A stretch of 32,191 nucleotides of DNA from JBEEJL01 sp043744215. GTDB taxonomy: Bacteria > Pseudomonadota > Gammaproteobacteria > Burkholderiales > JBEEJL01. A program made the translations under genes and the position numbers. The notes beneath the pieces are model-generated. The model did no database searches, was not told the origin of the DNA, and saw only the letters and a program-made list of their open reading frames with translations. How positions within the stretch are numbered: position 1 is the first letter of the stretch; every line of letters starts with the position of its first letter. The DNA lies in the NCBI GenBank assembly GCA_043744215.1, contig JAYTVC010000005.1, forward strand, positions 1-32,191, given 5' to 3'. Shown here in pieces: positions 24,626-32,186 of this stretch.

Positions 24626-24701
24626 TGGTGGCCAAGGGCGGAATCGAACCACCGACACAAGGATTTTCAATCCTCTGCTCTACCGACTGAGCTACTTGGC
24701 C
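24626..24701 (-). tRNA. tRNA-Phe (anticodon GAA)
   Basis: A complete 76-nt tRNA with encoded CCA. The acceptor stem pairs GGCCAAG with CTTGGCC, followed by discriminator A. The D-arm TAGCTCAGTCGGTAGAGCA, the anticodon loop TTGAAAA with GAA, and the T-arm GGTTCGATTCC are all canonical and closely follow E. coli tRNA-Phe. The anticodon stem has one G-U pair at its base. Confidence 0.97.
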
Positions 24702-24731
24702 TTTTGAACAGGGACAATTCAAAGAGGCGTG

Positions 24732-24737
24732 ATTATA
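24732..24737 (-). promoter_or_regulatory. -10 box of the tRNA-Phe promoter
   Basis: On the minus strand TATAAT is followed by the GC-rich discriminator CACGCCTC, typical of stable-RNA promoters under stringent control. Only a weak -35 (TGACTT, 16 bp upstream) is visible. Confidence 0.6.
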
Positions 24738-24822
24738 ACCATTTATTCGGCCCAAGTCATGCGCCGGGCAAAGGGTAATCCGCCGGGCTGTAAAATGTGC
24801 CCTCCGCTCAAACATTTCAGCT

Positions 24823-24852
24823 AAAAAAAAAGCGCAGCCCGAAGGCTGCGCT
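24823..24852 (-). terminator. Terminator of the MHS transporter gene
   Basis: On the minus strand AGCGCAGCC, a TTCG tetraloop and GGCTGCGCT are followed by a run of eight or more T. It lies about 28 nt after the transporter stop. Confidence 0.95.
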
Positions 24853-24879
24853 TTTCAACTTAACCTGCCTGCTTACCAC

Positions 24880-26811
24880 TTAGCTGTTGTGGATGTCTTC
24901 CGCATGAATGTCCACGTCTTTGGTTTCTTTCACGAACAACATACCGACTACAAACGTAATGCCGGCAATAATGATCGGATACCACAGGCCCGAGTAGATG
25001 TTGCCCTGGCCTGCCACGATTGCAAACGCTGTCGCTGGCAAGAAGCCGCCGAACCAGCCGTTACCGATGTGATACGGCAGCGACATGGAGGTGTAGCGGA
25101 TCTTGGTGGGGAACAATTCCACCAGCATGGCGGCGATGGGGCCGTACACCATGGTTACGTAAATCACCATGATAGTCAGCAGCAATATCAGCATGAGCCA
25201 GTTAGAAGAACCGAAAGGGATCGGCGCTGCCTTGGCAGGGTAGCCTGCTTCCTTGATGGCTGCCGCAATGCCTTTATTGAAGCTGGCGCGAGGCGCTTCG
25301 GCTTTTGCCACGTCTGCCTTGGCCGCGTTCAGCCCCGATTTCTCGGCTTCATCCAGATAAGCCGCATAGTCGGCATTGGACTTCAATGCCTCCAGCTTGC
25401 CTGCCGAATCAGCGTCGTCGGGTTTGGCGGTTACTGCATCTTTCAACTTCTTCGCATCGTCAAGTTGTGGCTTGGCTTTGTCGGCCAAGGGTTTGATTTT
25501 TTCTTCCAGCCCTTTCACTTTATCGGCAAAAGGTTTCACCGCGGTGTTAACTGCGGTGACGTCATAGGATTCGATAGTCTTGTCGCCGATCTTGACCTTT
25601 GTCGTCGTGCCGGCGGCACCCACTTCGTTGTTGTAGTTCAAACCGTTACCGGCCATGTAGCTTTTCGCCACGTCGCAGGACGAGGTGAATTTCTTCGTGC
25701 CGGTGGGGTTGAACTGGAACGAACAATTTGCCGGATCAGACACGACCGTAATCGGCGATTTTTCCACAGCCGCTTCAAGGGCCGGATTAGCGTAGTGCGT
25801 GATGGCCTTGAAGATCGGGAAGTAAGTCAACGCGGCAATCAGGCAGCCTGCCATGATGATGGGCTTGCGGCCGATTTTGTCCGACAACGAACCGAAGAAA
25901 ATAAAGAACGGTGTGCCGATGATGAGCGACACGGCGATCAAAATGTTTGCCGTTGGGCCGTCCACTTTCAACGCGGACTGCAGGAAGAACAGCGCGTAGA
26001 ACTGGCCGGTGTACCACACCACAGCCTGGCCGGCGGTCAGGCCGATCAGCGCCAGCAAAACGAACTTGAGGTTTTTCCATTGGCCAAAAGATTCGGACAA
26101 TGGCGCCTTGGAAGTTTTGCCTTCCGATTTCATTTTCTGGAACGCAGGCGATTCGCTCAGCGACAAGCGGATCCACAACGATACGCCCAGCAGAATGATG
26201 GAAAGCAGGTACGGCAAGCGCCACCAGAACTCAGCAAATTTTTCTTCGCCGAAGTAAGTACGCGTGGCCAGAATCACCATCAGCGCCAGTAACAGGCCGA
26301 CGGTAGCGGTGGTTTGAATCCATGACGTGTAAGCACCACGCTTGGTGTGCGGCGCATGTTCGGCCACATAAGTTGCCGCACCGCCGTACTCGCCACCCAA
26401 TGCCAGGCCTTGCAACAGACGCAAGCTGATCAGGATGATCGGCGCTGCGATACCGATAGCGGCATAGTTAGGAATCACGCCGACGATAAACGTCGAGACG
26501 CCCATAATCATAATGGTGATGAGGAAGGTGTATTTACGACCGACGATGTCGCCCAGACGACCGAACACGATGGCGCCGAACGGACGCACCGCAAAGCCGG
26601 CGGCAAAAGCCATCAGGGTAAAGATGTCACGGGTGGCCGGGTCAAGCGCGGAGAAAAAATTCTTCGCGATAATGGCCGACATCACGCCGAACAAATAAAA
26701 ATCGTACCATTCGAAAATGGTGCCCAGCGACGAAGCGAAAATAACTTTTTTCTCTTCCGCCGTCATAGGGACGACGGCGTCCCCTTTTCTATGAATGCCT
26801 GCTACTGCCAT
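24880..26811 (-). CDS. MHS-family MFS transporter with large periplasmic insertion
   Basis: Inner-membrane proton-linked transporter of the metabolite:H+ symporter group (KgtP, ProP, ShiA relatives). It has 643 residues against the usual 420-550. The N-terminal half is typical: FEWYDFYLFG, GRLGDIVGRK and RLLQGLALGGEYGGAA; the central loop repeats FGSLSDKIGRKP. About 185 residues (near 345-530) are inserted after the ninth membrane segment, in a loop expected to face the periplasm. The insert has two cysteines, then a Lys/Ala/Asp-rich helical stretch. The C-terminal segments resume with NWLMLILLLTIMVIY. ATG 26811 is preceded by a strong GAGGAGG site. It is divergent from a two-component system that may control it. 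The substrate, perhaps a carboxylate, is unknown. Confidence 0.9.
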   Translation of the reverse strand: MAVAGIHRKGDAVVPMTAEEKKVIFASSLGTIFEWYDFYLFGVMSAIIAKNFFSALDPATRDIFTLMAFAAGFAVRPFGAIVFGRLGDIVGRKYTFLITIMIMGVSTFIVGVIPNYAAIGIAAPIILISLRLLQGLALGGEYGGAATYVAEHAPHTKRGAYTSWIQTTATVGLLLALMVILATRTYFGEEKFAEFWWRLPYLLSIILLGVSLWIRLSLSESPAFQKMKSEGKTSKAPLSESFGQWKNLKFVLLALIGLTAGQAVVWYTGQFYALFFLQSALKVDGPTANILIAVSLIIGTPFFIFFGSLSDKIGRKPIIMAGCLIAALTYFPIFKAITHYANPALEAAVEKSPITVVSDPANCSFQFNPTGTKKFTSSCDVAKSYMAGNGLNYNNEVGAAGTTTKVKIGDKTIESYDVTAVNTAVKPFADKVKGLEEKIKPLADKAKPQLDDAKKLKDAVTAKPDDADSAGKLEALKSNADYAAYLDEAEKSGLNAAKADVAKAEAPRASFNKGIAAAIKEAGYPAKAAPIPFGSSNWLMLILLLTIMVIYVTMVYGPIAAMLVELFPTKIRYTSMSLPYHIGNGWFGGFLPATAFAIVAGQGNIYSGLWYPIIIAGITFVVGMLFVKETKDVDIHAEDIHNS

Positions 26812-27152
26812 GATAACTTCCTCCTCGTAAAAAGATTTTTGATATATTTATTCGGGCGCGCAACCGCAAGCTTGCATTGCTGCTAAGGAATTGCTGCTGA
26901 ATGATGCGATTGGCGATTTATTATTCGCGTGGTTCACGCTGATTATTTCGCTAGGTAAGACTATGCCGATTTTCTTACAGCGCACTTACGCGAATCGGTC
27001 GCTGCGCTGCGGAAATTCGCTTTGCACAGCATAGCGTTTGCTCTAGCAACATTAAAATAATGTTAATAATCATATACTTATTCTTAACTGGGCGAGTGAG
27101 GTATATTTGCATGACAGGTCGCAAAAAGTTTTGAGCGGCGCGAAAGGAAAAT
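26812..27152. other. Divergent gap between transporter and response regulator
   Basis: About 340 bp with no credible gene. It holds the palindrome at 27048-27064 and an AT-rich stretch that follows it, AATCATATACTTA, one base from the IHF consensus. No clear sigma-70 promoter was picked out with confidence. Confidence 0.6.
27048..27064. promoter_or_regulatory. Palindrome upstream of the response regulator gene
   Basis: AACATTA, AAA and TAATGTT form a perfect 7-bp dyad with a 3-bp centre, about 90 bp before the regulator start. The lack of GC and T-run argues against a terminator, so an operator for the regulator or a dimeric repressor is more likely. Confidence 0.4.
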
Positions 27153-27845
27153 GTGCGCATACTGATATTGGAAGACGACCCCGTGCTGGCCGACGGGTTG
27201 CAAGTATCACTGCGGCGCGCGGACTACGCGGTGGATTGGGTGGCCGACGGCGCTACGGCCGACAGGATTCTCAAAGACGAAGTGTACGACATGATGATTC
27301 TTGATTTGGGCTTACCCAAACTCGATGGCTTTGAAGTGCTCAAGCGCTTGCGTGCACGCGGATCAAAATTGCCGGTGCTGATTTTATCCGCGCGCGAGGC
27401 GACGGAAGACCGGGTGCGCGGCCTCGATCTCGGTGCCGACGATTACCTGGTGAAGCCCTTCAGCCTGCCGGAGATGGAAGCGCGCGTGCGTGCGCTGTTA
27501 CGGCGCGGCATGGGCGCAACGCAATCATTGCTCATTCACGGCGCGCTCGCATTCGATTCCGCCTCGCGCATGGCCATGGTCGATGGCAAGCCTCTGGAAC
27601 TATCAGGCCGCGAAGTGAGCGTGCTGGAAGTGTTGCTGCTGCGCGTGGGCCGCGTGGTGAGCAAAGAGCAATTGGTTGAACATCTTTACAGCTTCAACGA
27701 AGAAGTCGGCATGAACGCAATTGAAGTGTATGTGCATCGCCTGCGCAAAAAAATTGAAGGGGCAGGCGTCACTATTCGCACCGTGCGCGGCCTGGGTTAC
27801 ATGCTCGACAAGGCCGAGCAAGCCGCAGCTCATCCGGCGCCCTGA
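27153..27845 (+). CDS. OmpR-family response regulator (QseB/TctD-like)
   Basis: DNA-binding response regulator of 230 residues. The receiver domain has the acidic pocket E7-D8-D9, phosphate-accepting D51 in MILDLGLP, S79 and K101 in LVKPF. The winged-helix output domain covers roughly 125-222 and ends in the family mark IRTVRGLGYML. The start is GTG 27153 with AAAGGA about seven bases upstream; a nearby ATG is out of frame. It is followed within six bases by its probable partner kinase. Residue patterns are closest to the QseB/TctD branch. Divergence from an MHS transporter gene resembles organic-acid uptake systems controlled by TctDE, which suggests but does not prove that target. Confidence 0.93.
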   Translation: MRILILEDDPVLADGLQVSLRRADYAVDWVADGATADRILKDEVYDMMILDLGLPKLDGFEVLKRLRARGSKLPVLILSAREATEDRVRGLDLGADDYLVKPFSLPEMEARVRALLRRGMGATQSLLIHGALAFDSASRMAMVDGKPLELSGREVSVLEVLLLRVGRVVSKEQLVEHLYSFNEEVGMNAIEVYVHRLRKKIEGAGVTIRTVRGLGYMLDKAEQAAAHPAP

Positions 27846-27850
27846 CTATT

Positions 27851-29320
27851 TTGGACACGTCCGCCCGCAACAACCCCAGCCTGCGCAGCCAGTTGCTCTA
27901 CTGGCTGATGCTGCCGCTGATGGTGCTTTTACTTTGCGCTGCGGTAGTCAGTTACCCCGCCTCCATCAATTTTGCCAATTTGCCTTACGACCGCACGTTG
28001 TTTGAAATTGCGCGCACGCTTTCCGGCAATGTCCGCCTGGTCAATGGCCGCCCGATTTTGGATATGACCATTGCCACCCGCAACATTTTGCTTAACGATC
28101 CCGACGACAAACTGTTTTACAAAATCACGCTTGAAGATGGCACGCTGGTAGCGGGCGAGCCTTGGATACCGGTGCCGGTTTCCCTGGCAGAATTCAATAA
28201 AAAATATCTAGCCGATGCCGATTTGCGCGAAGGAAAATTCCGCATCGCCACCCTGCGTGTGGCGCCAGACTTCGGACCCGAGTGGAAAGACGCCAGCAGC
28301 GGCCTGCTGGTGCACGTAGCCGAAACGGTGAACAAGCGCCGCGCCCTGATGCGCGAAATTCTCGGCACCATGTTGATACCCCAACTGTTGCTGATAGCCC
28401 TCGTCGGCATAGGCGTGTGGTTGGGCTTGAATCGCGGCATCGCGCCGCTCAGAAATTTGCAGCGCACCCTCATCGCCCGCTCGCCCACCGACTTGAGTCC
28501 GGTCGAAGTGAAAGACAACTTGCCCGAAGAAGTCATTCCGCTGATTAATGGATTCAACAACATTCTCATGCGCTTGCGCAGCGTGCTCGACTCGCAAAAA
28601 CGTTTTGTCGCCGACGCTGCCCATCAACTGCGTACGCCATTGGCGGGCCTGAAAACCCAGGCGGAACTCGCATTGCGCCTGGAAGACCCGGCCAGCATTC
28701 ACCGCGCATTGGCACAAATTCTGCACGCTGCCGAACGCGGCAGCGCGCTCACCAACCAATTGCTCACCCTCGCGCGGCACGAACCGGGCGACAAGCGCGA
28801 ACTAAAAACCGCGCTGATTGATTTGAACGAGACCGTCAAAAAATCTTCGCTCGGTTTAGTGCACGGCGCGCTACAAAAAAATATCGACCTCGGCTTTGAG
28901 CCCGCGCCCGCGCCCGCGTGGGTGATGGGCGAAGCGCCCGGCCTCACCGACATGATTACCAATCTGCTCGACAACGCCATCCGTTACACGCAGGCCGGCG
29001 GCCGCGTGACGGCACGTGTCAATTTATCGGACGACACCATCAATGTCATGGTCGAAGACAACGGCCCCGGCATCGCGCCAGATAAACGCGAACGCGTGTT
29101 CGAGCGCTTCTACCGCGTGCTCGGCAATAATGAACAAGGCAGCGGCTTAGGCCTCGCTATCGTCAAAGAAATCGCGCGCTTGCACCAGGCCGACATCGTT
29201 GTGACGGACGGGCCGGAAGGCAAAGGCACGACGTTCAGCATCAGCTTCGCGCGTGCAGCAGGGCCGATCGTTTCGTCGTCTTCAAAAACGATCGCCGACG
29301 AATTGCCTTCAGCGGCGTAG
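27851..29320 (+). CDS. Sensor histidine kinase (TctE/QseC-like)
   Basis: Inner-membrane kinase of 489 residues that would phosphorylate the adjacent regulator. An N-terminal membrane helix (about 13-33, LLYWLMLPLMVLLL) precedes a periplasmic 2CSK_N-type sensor region of about 130 residues. A second helix near 168-190 and a HAMP segment follow. The H-box FVADAAHQLRTPLAG carries phospho-acceptor H258. ATP-binding boxes are NLLDNAIRYT (N), VEDNGPGIAP (G1), FERFYR (F) and GSGLGLAIVKEI (G2). The likely start is TTG 27851, without a clear ribosome site, five bases after the regulator stop, so coupling is probable. The signal is unknown; the 2CSK_N domain often senses carboxylates or metals. Confidence 0.93.
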   Translation: MDTSARNNPSLRSQLLYWLMLPLMVLLLCAAVVSYPASINFANLPYDRTLFEIARTLSGNVRLVNGRPILDMTIATRNILLNDPDDKLFYKITLEDGTLVAGEPWIPVPVSLAEFNKKYLADADLREGKFRIATLRVAPDFGPEWKDASSGLLVHVAETVNKRRALMREILGTMLIPQLLLIALVGIGVWLGLNRGIAPLRNLQRTLIARSPTDLSPVEVKDNLPEEVIPLINGFNNILMRLRSVLDSQKRFVADAAHQLRTPLAGLKTQAELALRLEDPASIHRALAQILHAAERGSALTNQLLTLARHEPGDKRELKTALIDLNETVKKSSLGLVHGALQKNIDLGFEPAPAPAWVMGEAPGLTDMITNLLDNAIRYTQAGGRVTARVNLSDDTINVMVEDNGPGIAPDKRERVFERFYRVLGNNEQGSGLGLAIVKEIARLHQADIVVTDGPEGKGTTFSISFARAAGPIVSSSSKTIADELPSAA

Positions 29321-29337
29321 CCTTCACGTTGCTCGAC

Positions 29338-29841
29338 ATGCGCTCAACAAAAATTTCTACCCCCATCGGCGACATGCTCGCCTTCGCCAGCGACGACGGC
29401 ATTCACCTGCTCGAATTTGTCGAACGAAAAAATCTGAATGCTGAAATTGAACGCCTGCAAAAGAAATGGCGGTGCGAAATTACGCCTAGCAAGCACCACT
29501 GGCTTGAATCGTTAACCATTGATTTAATTGAATATTTTAACGGTTCGTCGTTGGCGTTTCGCACGCCGTTCGTGTTAACCGGCACCGAATTTCAGTGCAG
29601 CGTTTGGAGCGAGCTACAAAAAATTCCCGTCGGCACCACCCGCACCTACAGCCAACTCGCCACACGCATCCACAAACCCAACGCCGTGCGCGCCGTCGGC
29701 AAAGCCAACGGCGACAACTGCCTCGCCCTCATCGTGCCGTGCCATCGTGTGATTGGCGCTGACGGATCGCTCACCGGCTACGCTGCCGGCATCGCGCGCA
29801 AACAATGGCTGCTCGAACATGAAATGAAGTTTGCGAAATGA
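29338..29841 (+). CDS. ogt: Methylated-DNA--protein-cysteine methyltransferase
   Basis: Suicide repair protein that takes the methyl group from O6-methylguanine. It has 167 residues from ATG 29338, the usual size for Ogt. The acceptor C135 lies in the invariant PCHRVIG, and VRAVGKANGDN (117-127) holds the conserved arginine and asparagine around the helix-turn-helix. The TPFVLTGTEFQCSVW block before it is typical. There is no Ada N-terminal domain. An in-frame TTG at 29329 would add three residues. It starts 17 nt after the kinase stop, so it may be read through from the two-component operon, an unusual partner with no obvious functional link. Confidence 0.95.
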   Translation: MRSTKISTPIGDMLAFASDDGIHLLEFVERKNLNAEIERLQKKWRCEITPSKHHWLESLTIDLIEYFNGSSLAFRTPFVLTGTEFQCSVWSELQKIPVGTTRTYSQLATRIHKPNAVRAVGKANGDNCLALIVPCHRVIGADGSLTGYAAGIARKQWLLEHEMKFAK

Positions 29842-29855
29842 CGCAAAAACGTCAC

Positions 29856-29949
29856 GTCATTCTGAGCTGCTGATACCACCGTCTTTCTGAGCCGCTGATA
29901 CTACTGTCATTCTGAGCCGCTGATACCACCGTCATTCTGAGCCGCTTTT
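29856..29949. repeat. 25-bp tandem repeat, nearly four copies
   Basis: Units start at 29856, 29881, 29906 and 29931. The consensus is GTCATTCTGAGCCGC followed by TGATACCACC. Units two and three differ at a few bases, and the fourth breaks off after GTCATTCTGAGCCGCT, where it becomes the left arm of the inverted repeat. No spacers separate the units. Confidence 0.95.
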
Positions 29950-30013
29950 GGCGAAGAATCTGTTCTAGAGGTCATCACGCAAAAGCAGATTCTTCGGCAA
30001 GCCTCAGAATGAC
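29931..30013. repeat. Inverted repeat with GTCATTCTGAG ends
   Basis: The left arm begins GTCATTCTGAG and runs through GAAGAATCTG (to 29962). The right arm begins CAGATTCTTC (29986) and ends CTCAGAATGAC (30013). It matches a short palindromic repeat type common between bacterial genes and encodes no transposase. Confidence 0.85.
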
Positions 30014-30053
30014 GAAGCCTTGTAGGTTGGCGTTGATCTGCGGCTGTTCGTGG

Positions 30054-30101
30054 CGAAACCCAACGAGCGGCGCATGATTAAAGCGCCGATGTCGGGTTTC
30101 G
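30054..30101. repeat. REP-like hairpin
   Basis: CGAAACCC (30054-30061) pairs with GGGTTTCG (30094-30101), and an inner CGGCGC/GCGCCG stem encloses ATGATTAAA. It lies 31 nt beyond the end of the minus-strand gene and could stabilise or end its transcript, although no T-run follows on that strand. Confidence 0.75.
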
Positions 30102-30132
30102 TTTCACTTGACCTGTGCTACCAAACTGCCGA

Positions 30133-31083
30133 TTATTTTGAGCCCGCAGCAATGGTTGGGCAGGCCGTGGCAGCGCCATCGTCAGAAGGCTTGGGCGGAA
30201 TAACCATCAGGTCGCCTCTCAATGTTTTCATGACTACGCGATCACATTTTTCATTGACGAGTTGCCCGCGTTCGATTTTTTCCAGTTTACCTTCCAAGTA
30301 ACGGAATGTTTTTTGTGGATTGGTGGCGCCCGCCTTTTCGTCGGCGATATCAGCCAATGCCACGTCAAGTGATTCGGTAAACAACGCGACCGTTTGCTGC
30401 TTCAATTTTTCGCTCTGGTTTGCCGACCAATAGGCCCCGTTATCTTCTTCCGTCATGGCTTTAGGTACGATGCGCACCGTGTTCTGGTAAATCGGTTTCG
30501 CATCTTTGCCCGTGCCATAGACCGCGATGAAATTATCGAGAACAATCGCACTCTGGTCTTGCGTCATGGTAAAAACCGGAACGCTCTCAATAAACCAGTC
30601 TGCTTCGGCTTTGTCTGCTGCATCTACCAGTTTTTTGTTGGCCACTTTGGCGGAAATTTTATCCAAACCTTTTTGCATTAACTCACGGTGCGTATAGCTG
30701 TTGAGTGTTTCCTGATAGGGTAGCAACACCTTATCAGCCTCGATCTGCATAGCGCTCTTTTGCGCGTTTTTACTGCCTTCAACTATCAACCCGTGGGTTA
30801 CCAAGCCTGCCAGCAAGCTCACCACTATATTGCCCGCCGCGATGGGATACACCATATTGTGTGCGCCCACCCCTGCCTTATCCATGCTGAGCGATCCGCG
30901 AAACAGAACTTTGTCTTCCTTGGGCAAAAGCAAATACCAATTCGCTTCTGCGGGAGCAGGCAGAACCGGTTTTCTTGCGCCATTTTTTTCGTCATCAGCC
31001 GCGCTGGCTACTGAGCCCAACGCAACGCTTCCTGCCAAAATGATAGAACAACATACGCGGCCAATAGGCCTCACTGGTCTCAT
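30133..31083 (-). CDS. Exported protein of unknown function
   Basis: I do not recognise a family. The 316-residue product has a signal peptide (hydrophobic SIILAGSVALGSV, cleavage near ASA|ADD at 28). A second hydrophobic stretch at about 79-101 (YPIAAGNIVVSLLAGLVTHGLIV) may be a membrane helix. The rest is soluble, with a Lys/Ala-rich helical region at about 105-160 followed by beta-like sequence. Two cysteines near the C-terminus could pair. ATG 31083 has AGGGAG at a good distance. It lies 43 nt downstream of a lipoprotein gene on the same strand, so the two are probably one operon and may act together in the cell envelope. Confidence 0.8.
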   Translation of the reverse strand: MRPVRPIGRVCCSIILAGSVALGSVASAADDEKNGARKPVLPAPAEANWYLLLPKEDKVLFRGSLSMDKAGVGAHNMVYPIAAGNIVVSLLAGLVTHGLIVEGSKNAQKSAMQIEADKVLLPYQETLNSYTHRELMQKGLDKISAKVANKKLVDAADKAEADWFIESVPVFTMTQDQSAIVLDNFIAVYGTGKDAKPIYQNTVRIVPKAMTEEDNGAYWSANQSEKLKQQTVALFTESLDVALADIADEKAGATNPQKTFRYLEGKLEKIERGQLVNEKCDRVVMKTLRGDLMVIPPKPSDDGAATACPTIAAGSK

Positions 31084-31126
31084 GTTTTACTCCCTGTTTT
31101 TTTGCTATGGGTTCCGGCTCGGCAGA

Positions 31127-31822
31127 TCAGTTTTTGAACGGGCCGAGGAAGCTGTCTTTACCCAACTCCAGCGCCTGGTAATAAGCGTTGGTCAAACCGG
31201 GAAACTTTGGCGGCTCATCCCATTTGCCCGCATCCGTGCTCTTTGCAATATCCACCGGCATATACCACTCATAAGTATTGTTGCTCAAATTCACGATATA
31301 ACCGGTGCCCTGCAAAATGCCCTTCGGTTCGCTGGTAGGAAAATAGGAAGCGTAAGGACGCAGCATACCCACCGATCTAATATCGATCACCAACAGTTTG
31401 TCCACCGAATATTTTTTTTGCAGCGCCGTGAAATTTTTCTTCGCGACGTTTGGGCCTTCTTTGCTATAGCTATCCAGCGCATCGACCTTAATGTCTTCAT
31501 CAATGACAATCACGTCAACGCCCTTTTTTCGAATCAGTGTAGCGACGTCGTTTTTCAATTTTGATAAATCTTCAAGTGGCAACGTGCGTGTGTAGTCAGT
31601 CAGCGAAGAATTGGCAACCGATGCGGCCGCTATGCACAGCAAACAATTTGCGCCTGGAAAGAACGTATCCACTTTAGGCATAGCACTCATCACTACGCCT
31701 AACTTGCCGCCTTGGCCGTTCAGCTTGGTTTGGTCGACAGAAACGGGCAGTTGGGGCGCAGAAACGCAACCACCGAGAAAAAATGCAACAGAAACTAGCA
31801 GCAGAAGAAAGCGAGCTTTCAT
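31127..31822 (-). CDS. Putative lipoprotein of unknown function
   Basis: Envelope lipoprotein of 231 residues. MKARFLLLLVSVAFFLGGC is a lipoprotein signal with lipid-modified C19; valine after it favours the outer membrane. The ATG at 31822 was chosen because AGGGG lies about eight bases upstream and the lipobox then follows directly; an in-frame ATG at 31873 would precede it by 17 residues. The mature part alternates strands and helices (KLGVVMSAMPK, VDVIVIDEDIKVDAL, VDKLLVIDI), loosely like the nucleotide-fold lipoproteins related to GNA1162/DUF799, but that is a weak resemblance. It is the first gene of a two-gene unit with the exported protein. Confidence 0.82.
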   Translation of the reverse strand: MKARFLLLLVSVAFFLGGCVSAPQLPVSVDQTKLNGQGGKLGVVMSAMPKVDTFFPGANCLLCIAAASVANSSLTDYTRTLPLEDLSKLKNDVATLIRKKGVDVIVIDEDIKVDALDSYSKEGPNVAKKNFTALQKKYSVDKLLVIDIRSVGMLRPYASYFPTSEPKGILQGTGYIVNLSNNTYEWYMPVDIAKSTDAGKWDEPPKFPGLTNAYYQALELGKDSFLGPFKN

Positions 31823-32000
31823 GGGGATCCCCTTTGTTGAATGTACGAATTTGGTATTTTCTAATGCAGGCACGGCTACTCATGAAGCTGCGCACCAAAT
31901 AGAAATACACCGGTTTTATAGGCTGACAAAAGCAACGCAGCGCACATTTTTGCGAAAAAATGATGCGTGGGCGGAATGATGCGACGCAAAAACGATTGCC

Positions 32001-32099
32001 ACCGGCATTCCCGCTCGGACTGGAACCATCCACACCGTCATTCCAGCTCAGACTGCAACCATCCAAACCGTCATTCCCGCGCAGGCGGGAATGCAGCAA
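32001..32099. repeat. 33-bp tandem repeat, three degenerate copies
   Basis: Units start at 32001, 32034 and 32067. The first two share ACCG-CATTCC, then GCTC, ACTG and AACCATCCA. The third keeps ACCGTCATTCCCGC and then turns into the left arm of the inverted repeat. Confidence 0.85.
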
Positions 32100-32186
32100 A
32101 AAATAAAAGCGGTTTTGACAACTTCTCAGAATGACGAAGAAATGTTTTTTTGCTTCGCTGGATTCCCGCCTACGCGGGAATGACGG
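32068..32186. repeat. Inverted repeat element with CCGTCATTCCCGCG ends
   Basis: The left arm (32068-32094) begins CCGTCATTCCCGCG, and the right arm (32160-32186) is its complement with few differences, ending CGCGGGAATGACGG. The arms enclose about 65 bp. The ends fit a widespread short intergenic repeat type. No reading frame lies inside. Confidence 0.85.

Noticed and set aside
24889..26292. A 467-codon open frame on the plus strand
   Set aside because: It is antisense to the MHS transporter, whose motifs are clear. Its product is rich in His, Gln and Arg with no domain, as expected from the reverse of a GC-biased gene.
29519..29541. Minus-strand sequence in ogt resembling the recurring AT-rich motif
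   Set aside because: The bases encode IDLIEYFN, part of a region usual in Ogt proteins, and the IHF spacing is off by one. Codon-driven similarity is the simpler reading.
29856..29949. Possible CRISPR array
   Set aside because: The units are directly adjacent with no unique spacers, and no cas genes are present.
32068..32186. Possible insertion sequence
   Set aside because: The inverted ends enclose only about 65 bp with no reading frame, so it is at most a small non-autonomous repeat.
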